A program made the translations under genes and the position numbers. Of a DNA stretch of 5,974 bases, positions 1 through 5,403 are shown piece by piece (the first letter of the stretch is position 1; the number at the start of each line of letters is the position of its first letter). Source of the stretch: a bacterium. Its GTDB lineage: Bacteria; Bacteroidota; Bacteroidia; Bacteroidales; Muribaculaceae. Below the pieces are notes generated by a model. It made no database searches and was not told the DNA's origin. It saw nothing but the letters and a program-made list of their open reading frames with translations. Location of the stretch: positions 1 to 5,974 of the forward strand of contig SFTJ01000109.1 in NCBI GenBank assembly GCA_004563195.1. The letters are read 5' to 3'.

Positions 1-1
1 G

Positions 2-1387
2 AGTGGAAAGCCGATTGCCACCGAAGCCCCCTATGGCTATGTCAAATCCCCGGACAACAAGGATTTTTGGATTATCGACGAGGAAGCCGCCGGAGTTGTT
101 CGTTTGATTTTTCGCCTGTTTCTGGACGGAAAAAACCGAAACCAAATTGCCGTATATCTCACGCAGGCGCAAATCCCAACGCCCACATTCTACATGAAAG
201 AGCGCGGGCGGGGAACCTGTAAAAACAGGGCGCTCAATGAGGCCAACCGCTATAAGTGGAACAAAGCCACCCTGACCCATATCCTCACACGGCAGGAGTA
301 TTGCGGTGATGTTGTCAACTTCAAGACCACAAAGCACTTCCGCGACAAGCGGAACCACTATGTAGACCGGAGCCAATGGCAGATAACCGAAAATGTGCAT
401 GAGCCGATTATTGACCGCACCGACTTTGAAACCGTACAGCGGATTTTGGAAAATGCGCCCGTCAAACGCCCCAACGGGGACGGGGAAATCCACCCTTTGT
501 CGGGCTTGCTTTTCTGTAAGGATTGCGGTGCGAAAATGCACATTCGCATAGATTATCGGAATGGCGGCAAGCGTCATGTTGCCTATTGCAGCGAGTACCA
601 CAAGGGAAAAGCCAAAAACCCCAAATGCAATTCCCCGCACATCATTGACGCGGATTTGCTCATGCAGACCATCGCGGAAGTGCTGAAGAAAATCGAGGAC
701 TATTCTATCAGCAACTGGGCGGAATTTGAAGCCTTAGTGAAAAAGAACCTTGCCATGCAGCAGACCGACAAGACCAAGAAACAGCAGAAGCGTATCCCGC
801 AAATCACGACGCGCCTTGAACAGATTGACAAGGTGCTGAACAAGCTCTATGAGGACAACGCCCTCGGCACGATCCCGCAAGACCGCTATGAGCAAATGTC
901 GCAGAAGTATTCAGAAGAATACTATGCGCTGAAAGCGGAGCTTGCCGAGCTGCAAGAGCAGCTATCCGCTTTTGAGAACGCGGGCGGACGGGCGCAGAAG
1001 TTTTTGAAGCTGACGGAACGCTACGCTGCCTTTACCGACCTGACCCCCGCCATTCTCAACGAGTTTATCAGCCGGATTGAAGTGCATGAGCGCGACAAGA
1101 AAAGGGCAAAACAAGCCATTCAGCACATCGGGATATATTTCAACTATATCGGCAAATTTGAGAACGAAGTGACACAGCTTACAGAGCCAACGGAGCAGGA
1201 AATCCGGCAAATGCGGGAGAAAATCGAGGAAGCCCAAAAGGAAAAGAGCCGCGCCTACCACCGGCAGTATTCAAGGGAGTACCGGGCGCGTAACCTTGAA
1301 AAGCGACGGGAGTATGACCGCATGAAAGCACGGGAATACCGGGCAAAGAAAAAGGCACAGGAAGCCGCCGCAGCACCCGCACAGTAA
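2..1387 (+). CDS. Large serine recombinase, 5'-partial (recombinase domain, zinc ribbon, DUF4368-like tail)
   Basis: Site-specific DNA integrase/excisionase of a mobile element. The reading frame is open from the left edge, so the catalytic resolvase domain with its active-site serine (roughly 150 residues) lies outside the window; 461 residues are visible. They start with the GKPIATEAPYGY segment typical of the start of the Recombinase domain. A zinc ribbon follows, with cysteines at visible residues 172, 175, 196 and 209 (CKDC ... YC ... C). Next is a coiled-coil stretch around TRLEQIDKVLNKLYEDNALG, then a DUF4368-like tail (LNEFISRIEVHERDKK, IGIYFNYIGKFENE) and a very basic, Arg/Lys/Tyr-rich C-terminus. 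A TTG at 104 could be taken for a start, but homology-like sequence continues upstream of it. The gene ends just before a strong terminator. It probably moves, or moved, the element that carries this window. The family assignment is firm; the target site is not visible. Confidence 0.93.
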   Translation, partial: SGKPIATEAPYGYVKSPDNKDFWIIDEEAAGVVRLIFRLFLDGKNRNQIAVYLTQAQIPTPTFYMKERGRGTCKNRALNEANRYKWNKATLTHILTRQEYCGDVVNFKTTKHFRDKRNHYVDRSQWQITENVHEPIIDRTDFETVQRILENAPVKRPNGDGEIHPLSGLLFCKDCGAKMHIRIDYRNGGKRHVAYCSEYHKGKAKNPKCNSPHIIDADLLMQTIAEVLKKIEDYSISNWAEFEALVKKNLAMQQTDKTKKQQKRIPQITTRLEQIDKVLNKLYEDNALGTIPQDRYEQMSQKYSEEYYALKAELAELQEQLSAFENAGGRAQKFLKLTERYAAFTDLTPAILNEFISRIEVHERDKKRAKQAIQHIGIYFNYIGKFENEVTQLTEPTEQEIRQMREKIEEAQKEKSRAYHRQYSREYRARNLEKRREYDRMKAREYRAKKKAQEAAAAPAQ

Positions 1388-1405
1388 AACCGAATACTGA
1401 CAACC

Positions 1406-1442
1406 AAGAGGGATTTTCCGGGCTACGGGAAATCCCTCTTTT
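1406..1442 (+). terminator. Rho-independent terminator after the serine recombinase
   Basis: AAGAGGGATTTTCCG (1406-1420) pairs with CGGGAAATCCCTCTT (1426-1440) over 15 positions with one G-T wobble, around a 5-base loop. A short T run (1439-1442) closes it. It begins 18 bases after the recombinase stop codon, so it very likely ends that transcript. It could act on both strands, since the left arm also begins with AA on the + strand (TT on the - strand). Confidence 0.85.
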
Positions 1443-1565
1443 GCACCCAGAGAAAGGAGCCGCCTATGACCTTGATGAAAACGGCGAGCGTATCCGCTTG
1501 CCAAGCGGCAGATACAAGACGCACAAAGTTGACCTGACCGGCTGGAACGACAAGGGCAACGCCCT
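1441..1565 (+). pseudogene. MobA/MobL relaxase fragment (internal piece only)
   Basis: In frame 1, about 40 codons read HPEKGAAYDLDENGERIR and continue through LPSGRYKTHKVDLTGWNDKGNA. The pattern of a basic LPSG-x-x-K-x-x-KV segment followed by a GWND/DWN motif is what I recognise from MobA/MobL-type relaxases. There it lies downstream of the nicking domain and is followed by a tryptophan-rich WR-x-x-WA stretch. That continuation is missing: after GNA the frame loses family resemblance, and frame 3 takes over as serine recombinase sequence. Neither the catalytic tyrosine nor the metal-binding histidines are present, so the fragment cannot nick DNA. Its left limit is unclear because similarity fades at the terminator. 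The family assignment is from memory of the motif and rests on a short sequence. Confidence 0.62.
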
Positions 1566-2420
1566 CAATATACCTGCTCACAGTACAGCAAAATCCCGGT
1601 CGGAAAGCTCTGCGCCACACAGCACCGTATCAATGAAGAAGTGGTACTGTCTCTTATCTCCGATATGCTCAAAGCCATTGCCGAGTACGCCAAACATGAC
1701 CGAGCCGAGTTTGTTCGTGTGGTGCAAGAAGCACAGTCCAGCCAGCAGACAGCGGCAGTTCGGAAACATCGTACACGCCTTGCCGCCGCAAAGCAGAGAG
1801 TTTCCGAACTGGAAGTTCTTCTCTGTAAAATCTATGAGGACAACATTTTAGGGAAGCTGTCCGACAGCAGATATGCTACTCTGGATGCACAGTACGCAAA
1901 AGAACAGTCTGAACTTAATTCAGAGATTGCTTCTTTGGAAAAGGCAGTTGATGGCTACGAAAAGCATGAGAAAGATGTTGACCATTTTATTGCTCTGATT
2001 GACAAGTACGAGAGCTTTGACAAGCTGACGATTGCCATGCTCAATGAGTTTGTCGAGAAAATCCTTGTGCATGAGCGTGACCGCAAAGGCAGTACGCAGA
2101 CCACACAGGAAGTCGAGATTTACTTCAATTTTGTCGGGCGGTTCGTCCCTCCGGCGTTCGGAGAAGCGGAGCTGACCCCGGAGGAATTGGAGGAACGCCG
2201 CAAAAAAGAAGATCGCAAGGACAGACTGCATCAGAACTACTTGAAGCGCAAAGCCAGCGGAAAACATCAAGCCTACGAGAACAAAATCAAGGACAAGCGT
2301 AAAGCCGACATCGACGCAAAGAAAGCCGCCATTCGTGCGGAGGATATTGCAAAGGGCGTGTTCGTTCCCGTTTGCCAGCTTCCCGCACGAGAGCCGAAGA
2401 AAGGAGTACAGACCGTATGA
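1566..2420 (+). pseudogene. Second large serine recombinase, C-terminal remnant
   Basis: Frame 3 carries the second half of a recombinase zinc ribbon (YTCSQYSKIPVGKLC then ATQHRI), a coiled coil (KRVSELEVLLCKIYEDNILG) and the DUF4368-like tail (LNEFVEKILVHERDRKG, VEIYFNFVGRF), ending in a lysine/arginine-rich segment. The resolvase domain, recombinase domain and first zinc-ribbon cysteine pair are missing, and relaxase sequence sits in their place in another frame. About 284 residues remain. The longest start-containing reading frame begins at GTG 1641, but no ribosome binding site supports it, so any product would be an inactive tail. The remnant is a diverged paralogue of the recombinase at the left edge: KIYEDNILG matches KLYEDNALG, and ILVHERDRK matches IEVHERDKK. 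Its stop codon overlaps the tnpV start (ATGA), the normal recombinase-TnpV arrangement, so the 3' end is in native context. Confidence 0.83.
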
Positions 2421-2743
2421 GAAGAATCATCGACAACAGCCGCAGCCCCGAAAAGAAGCGACCCCATATCGGGCATTACGGGCATCTGCGCAAAGCCTAC
2501 CTTGAGGGCTACCGCCCCGACCTCTACGCCGCACTTATCGCCAGTGAACAGCTCTATGAGCATTGCGCGGAAATTGAGCAAGCCGCCAGAAGCCGCCTTG
2601 ACCTCATCATTCCGCAGCTTGCCAAAAGCGCGGGCGCAACAGAAGCACTCAAAGCCCAAGACCCTATGAAATGGGTGGGCTTGATGAACGCCTGCAAGGC
2701 ACAAGCAGAGGAAATTGTGAAGTTCGAGCTGATTTATAATTGA
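2417..2743 (+). CDS. tnpV: TnpV family transposon-encoded protein
   Basis: Small 108-residue soluble protein of the TnpV type, named from Tn4451-like mobilizable transposons and commonly encoded just after large serine recombinases in Clostridia. Its biochemical role is not established. The recognisable pattern is GHYGHLRKAYLEGYRPDLYAA near residues 18-40, a helical middle (SEQLYEHCAEIEQAARSRLDLIIPQLAK), then the conserved MKWVGLMNACKAQAEEIV-like ending near the C-terminus with FELIYN as the last residues. The ATG at 2417 is chosen because AAGGAG (2401-2406) sits 10 bases upstream and because it overlaps the recombinase-remnant stop as ATGA. A TTG start at 2372 would add 15 residues without family resemblance. 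The gene looks complete although its upstream partner is truncated, so it may now be poorly transcribed or dead cargo. Confidence 0.85.
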   Translation: MRRIIDNSRSPEKKRPHIGHYGHLRKAYLEGYRPDLYAALIASEQLYEHCAEIEQAARSRLDLIIPQLAKSAGATEALKAQDPMKWVGLMNACKAQAEEIVKFELIYN

Positions 2744-2754
2744 GGAGGTACAGC

Positions 2755-2967
2755 ATGGATAATGGCTACATTGTGCGGTTTATCCGCAAGGACGAAAAAG
2801 CTGATGAGGAATATTATTATCTCGCATATGGTGATGCGCTTAGCCACTTAGCTTTATTCAAGAATGATGATTCTGGACTATATAAAAGAATTGAAATCGT
2901 AGACAGCCGCTCACTACGCTTACCATATGTTGTCCTCGATTTTCAGGACATGAATTGTTCGGCGTAA
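2755..2967 (+). CDS. Small hypothetical protein (70 aa)
   Basis: I do not recognise this protein. It has 70 residues, starting MDNGYIVRFIRKDEKADEEYYY. It is rich in charged and aromatic residues, has no signal peptide or membrane segment, and reads like a small soluble alpha/beta protein. The start at ATG 2755 is supported by a near-perfect Shine-Dalgarno GAGGAGG (2742-2748) 6 bases upstream, overlapping the tnpV stop codon; the TTG at 2740 lies inside that site and is not the start. It lies 11 bases after tnpV in the same direction, so it probably belongs to the recombinase-tnpV transcript and not to the restriction-modification operon, which has its own promoter 17 bases downstream. The excellent ribosome binding site and intact frame argue for a real gene. 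Confidence 0.68.
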   Translation: MDNGYIVRFIRKDEKADEEYYYLAYGDALSHLALFKNDDSGLYKRIEIVDSRSLRLPYVVLDFQDMNCSA

Positions 2968-2983
2968 ATTAACAAATAGGCAC

Positions 2984-3012
2984 TTGCAGTTATACACGAT
3001 AGCGTGTATAAT
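2984..3012 (+). promoter_or_regulatory. Promoter of the restriction-modification operon (sigma-A type)
   Basis: TTGCAG (2984-2989) and a consensus TATAAT (3007-3012) are separated by exactly 17 bases. They lie upstream of the methyltransferase start at 3041, which gives a leader of about 20 bases containing the Shine-Dalgarno GAGGTG (3029-3034). No other good promoter was seen in the 73-base gap. Confidence 0.8.
2990..3011. promoter_or_regulatory. Palindromic operator overlapping the spacer and -10 box
   Basis: TTATACACG (2990-2998) and CGTGTATAA (3003-3011) are a perfect 9-bp inverted repeat around ATAG. The palindrome fills the whole promoter spacer and covers five of the six -10 bases, so a dimeric protein bound there would block RNA polymerase. 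The methyltransferase encoded next has an N-terminal DNA-binding-like domain and is the natural candidate for the ligand. The repeat is seen directly; the regulatory role is inference. Confidence 0.68.
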
Positions 3013-3040
3013 TAGAAAAGAAATTGTCGAGGTGATTTTT

Positions 3041-4135
3041 ATGATTATAGCACTTGCAGAATATGCGAGATTGCACAATAGAAGTGGAGACACTCTCCGC
3101 CGTCTTGCGGAAAACGGCTCACTTAAAACTGCTCAAAAAATCGGAAGAAATTGGACAGTTGATAGCGAAGAAGAGTATCCGTCAAAAAGAAAAGCGAAGT
3201 CAAAACCCATTACTGTTGTTTCCTTGTTTTCCGGTTGTGGTGGAATGGATTTAGGACTTATCGGTGGCTTTGATTTTCTGGGAAAGCGCTATGCTAAAAC
3301 AGGGTTTGATATAATCTGGGCAAACGAAATCAATCCCGCTGCTTGCAAAACATATCGGGAAAACTTTGGCGATTATATCGTTGAAGGAGACATTGGAGAA
3401 CAGATTAAGAATCTTCCATCAACAGCCGATATTGTCGTCGGTGGATTTCCTTGTCAAGACATTTCAATCAACGGGAAAATGCTTGGCGTAAATGGAAAGC
3501 GGAGTAGCTTATATACCTACATTGTAGAAGCTGTAAACAAAATAAAGCCCAAAGTGTTCATTGCCGAAAATGTTGGAGGTCTACTGCTCAAGCAAAATGA
3601 GTATTCTCTGAACAAAATCCTTGAGGATTTTAATTCTCTTGGGTACAACCTAAGCTACCAGTTATACCACGCCGAGGATTATGGTGTGCCGCAAACGAGA
3701 GAACGAGTGATTTTTGTTGGGACAAAAAAGGGACTGCCTAATTTTGTCCCTCCAAAACCGAGTGTTTTTGCGCCTATCACAGCCTACGAAGCCTTGCATG
3801 ATCTGGAAGAACATCCGCAGGATAAGACATTTTCTCATATATGGAGCAATGCAAAAGTAAGCGGTGAGCAGGGCAATCGTCGTTTACTTGCTGACCGTCC
3901 CGGCTATACCATACGGGCAGAATGTCATGGAAACATTCAATTCCATTATGCACTTCCGCGAAGAATCTCTATGAGGGAGGCAGCCCGTATCCAATCTTTC
4001 CCTGATTCATTTTCTTTCCCTTGCGGATTGCGCGAAACGGAACGGCAAATAGGGAATGCTGTTCCGCCGGTGCTTGCGTGGCATATTGCTAACTCTGTCA
4101 AAAATGTAATCGAAGGGAATAAGAATAAGGTATGA
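3041..4135 (+). CDS. Type II DNA (cytosine-5-)-methyltransferase with N-terminal HTH-like domain
   Basis: Transfers a methyl group from S-adenosylmethionine to C5 of cytosine in the R-M recognition site. The 364 residues hold the ordered motifs: I SLFSGCGGMDLG (61-72), IV GGFPCQDIS (134-142) with catalytic Cys138, VI ENV (176-178), VIII QTRERVIFVG (218-227), a target-recognition region around 228-305, IX REAARIQSFPD (312-322) and X QIGNAVPP (336-343). All are intact. Unusually, about 55 residues precede motif I. They contain LAEYARLHNRSGDTLRRLAE and KIGRNWTVD, a helix-turn-helix pattern of the kind seen in small Firmicutes DNA-binding proteins, followed by a basic linker (PSKRKAKSKP). Start ATG 3041 has GAGGTG 6 bases upstream; a TTG at 2984 lies inside the promoter. 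The stop overlaps the endonuclease start. The AT-richer composition than the recombinases suggests the cassette was acquired separately. Confidence 0.95.
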   Translation: MIIALAEYARLHNRSGDTLRRLAENGSLKTAQKIGRNWTVDSEEEYPSKRKAKSKPITVVSLFSGCGGMDLGLIGGFDFLGKRYAKTGFDIIWANEINPAACKTYRENFGDYIVEGDIGEQIKNLPSTADIVVGGFPCQDISINGKMLGVNGKRSSLYTYIVEAVNKIKPKVFIAENVGGLLLKQNEYSLNKILEDFNSLGYNLSYQLYHAEDYGVPQTRERVIFVGTKKGLPNFVPPKPSVFAPITAYEALHDLEEHPQDKTFSHIWSNAKVSGEQGNRRLLADRPGYTIRAECHGNIQFHYALPRRISMREAARIQSFPDSFSFPCGLRETERQIGNAVPPVLAWHIANSVKNVIEGNKNKV

Positions 4136-5145
4136 CGAAAAACGAATTTGAAGAAATCCTAAATAAATGTTGTACGCAGCTAACAGAAGAAGCCAGAACT
4201 ACAGGGTTTAAGACATCTGCTCAATTTGAAACTCGTGTGCGTGAGGTTTTGAGTGTAATCACAAAGGACGATGAAACTTTTCAAATCGACTTTAACCCGC
4301 ACCCGCAGGCTTTTCCTGATATTGCAATGGGCGAATATGGCGTTGAAGTAAAGTTCACCCTGAACGACACTTGGCGGAGTATTGCAAATAGCGTTCTTGA
4401 AACACAACGCATTGATGAAGTCAAGCATATTTATGTTGTCTTTGGAAAAATGGGCGGTGTTCCAGAGGTTCGTTGGGGTGAATATGAGCAAAGCGTCATC
4501 CATGTCAGAACATCACACGTCCCTCGTTTTGAAATTGAACTTCCGTCTGAAAAAACAGAAGTGAAAGAATCCTTGTTTGAGCAGATGGGCATTCGCTATG
4601 ATGATTTTAGAAAGCTCGATATGCAGGACAAGATGAAGTATATCCGCGCTTACGCACGAAAGATTCATCCCGATGGGCGCTTGTGGTGGGTTGAGGATAA
4701 AGAAGATTCAGATGAACATACGACGCCCGTTCAGGCTCGTCTCTATACAAACCTCACAACGGACGAAAAGACACGTCTAAGAGCCGAAGCCGCATTGCTT
4801 TGCCCAAGTATTGTTAAGTCAGGGCGGTCGCGGAACAAGTATGACGATATGGTTCTCTATCTGCTGACCTATCATGGCGTACTGTGCCATCAGGCAAGAG
4901 ATTTGTTTTCTGCTGGAAGTGTTGCCAATCCTAAAAATGATGATGAGGGTGGCATCTATATTGAGCGAGCATTGAAGCTTATTGAGAGTGAAATGAAAGC
5001 AGCAGCTCTCCGTATGGACGATGCTTTGTTCGTTGAATATTGGGGTGAGAGTATCCCGCCAGAAAAGAGAATCAAACGATGGCTTGAAAAAGCAGACGAA
5101 CTTGCAACGGAGTGGGTTCCCTCAAAGAGTCTATTCCTTGAGTAA
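4132..5145 (+). CDS. Predicted Type II restriction endonuclease (PD-(D/E)xK core)
   Basis: Probable cognate nuclease cutting DNA that lacks the partner's methylation. It has 337 residues and no membrane segment. The N-terminal half carries the nuclease core: a helix with acidic residue (QFETRVREVL, Glu33), then FPDIAMGEYGVEVKF, which supplies Asp63, Glu72 and Lys74 in PD-x8-ExK spacing. A strand-rich stretch (KHIYVVFGKMGG) follows. The C-terminal half, from about 150, is helical and probably contacts DNA or dimerizes. I recognise no named endonuclease family, so the assignment rests on the core motif and on tight coupling to an m5C methyltransferase. ATG 4132 overlaps the methyltransferase stop as ATGA, with only a weak AAGG nearby, so translation probably depends on termination of the upstream gene. 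That keeps nuclease output below or behind methyltransferase. No separate C-protein gene is present. Confidence 0.8.
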   Translation: MTKNEFEEILNKCCTQLTEEARTTGFKTSAQFETRVREVLSVITKDDETFQIDFNPHPQAFPDIAMGEYGVEVKFTLNDTWRSIANSVLETQRIDEVKHIYVVFGKMGGVPEVRWGEYEQSVIHVRTSHVPRFEIELPSEKTEVKESLFEQMGIRYDDFRKLDMQDKMKYIRAYARKIHPDGRLWWVEDKEDSDEHTTPVQARLYTNLTTDEKTRLRAEAALLCPSIVKSGRSRNKYDDMVLYLLTYHGVLCHQARDLFSAGSVANPKNDDEGGIYIERALKLIESEMKAAALRMDDALFVEYWGESIPPEKRIKRWLEKADELATEWVPSKSLFLE

Positions 5146-5152
5146 TTCAAAA

Positions 5153-5204
5153 CCCTTTAGGAACTAAAGGGCGCACTTCTATACTCTCTGTCGAGAGTAG
5201 TGCG
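5153..5204 (-). other. Putative origin of transfer (oriT), MOBQ/RSF1010-pIP501-type nick region
   Basis: Read on the minus strand, the inverted repeat TACTCTC-GACA-GAGAGTA (complement of 5182-5199) is followed 3 bases later by AAGTGCGCCCT (complement of 5168-5178). An arm-loop-arm followed at once by this core is the layout of RSF1010- and pIP501-type transfer origins cut by MobA/MobL-class relaxases. The outer CGCAC (5172-5176) and GTGCG (5200-5204) can extend the stem. Beyond the core lies another perfect hairpin, CCCTTTAG-GAA-CTAAAGGG (5153-5171). The relaxase scrap at 1441-1565 belongs to the same relaxase class. The match is from memory of the conserved core; function is inferred. Confidence 0.72.
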
Positions 5205-5217
5205 TCCTGCGGAGCTT

Positions 5218-5357
5218 CATTCTCTGTCAGCAGGAGAAACCTGTCTGACAGAGAATGCTTCGTCACTTCGTTCCGTCAAGGGAGCTACACTCCCTTGCGA
5301 CGCTTGTGCGTCTATCCCTTGTGGACTTGCCGTCCGCAAACAGCATAAAATGCTGTT
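5218..5357. repeat. Cluster of consecutive hairpins next to the oriT-like site
   Basis: The 258-base gap between 5145 and 5404 holds no gene but many inverted repeats. The strongest is CATTCTCTGTCAG (5218-5230) with CTGACAGAGAATG (5245-5257), extended by CAGG/CCTG with a one-base bulge. Then come CAAGGGAG/CTCCCTTG (5277-5297), GACGC/GCGTC (5299-5312), GTGGAC/GTCCGC with a wobble (5321-5337) and AACAGCAT/ATGCTGTT (5339-5357). None has a good T tail, so they are not ordinary terminators. Accessory oriT structure, relaxosome binding, a single-strand origin or a structured RNA are all possible. Confidence 0.7.
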
Positions 5358-5403
5358 CGCCGCCAGCAAGTAAAGAATACACTACAGTAGGTGGTGATGT
5401 AAA

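Noticed and set aside
962..1504. Several overlapping minus-strand reading frames under the recombinase 3' end
   Set aside because: They are antisense to a well-conserved coding region, have low-complexity Phe/Leu/Arg-rich translations and lack ribosome sites.
1566..1851. Continuation of the frame-1 reading frame that began in the relaxase fragment (to the stop at 1851)
   Set aside because: After about 1565 its translation has no family resemblance, while frame 3 on the same bases is clearly serine recombinase; this part is only an open shadow frame.
1920..2704. Minus-strand reading frames of 116 and 143 residues opposite the recombinase remnant and tnpV
   Set aside because: They are antisense to recognisable protein families on the + strand and have no supporting start signals.
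2984..3040. TTG start that would add 19 residues to the methyltransferase
   Set aside because: It coincides with the -35 box, so it would not be on the transcript; ATG 3041 has a proper Shine-Dalgarno site.
4086..4110. Internal promoter for the endonuclease (TTGCTA ... TGTAAT) at the end of the methyltransferase gene
   Set aside because: The spacing is only 13 bases and neither box is close to consensus.
4180..4564. Minus-strand and alternative-frame reading frames inside the endonuclease gene
   Set aside because: They overlap the nuclease core, whose frame carries the PD-x8-ExK motif; no ribosome sites or family features.
5339..5357. AACAGCAT/ATGCTGTT hairpin as a terminator
   Set aside because: It is AT-rich, not followed by a T run, and lies within a series of similar non-terminator hairpins.
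5205..5403. CRISPR array
   Set aside because: The inverted repeats all differ in sequence and there is no regular repeat-spacer pattern; no cas genes are present.
5146..5403. tRNA or rRNA gene in the structured intergenic region
   Set aside because: The hairpins do not form a cloverleaf, there is no T-loop GTTCGA-type motif in place, and nothing resembles rRNA.
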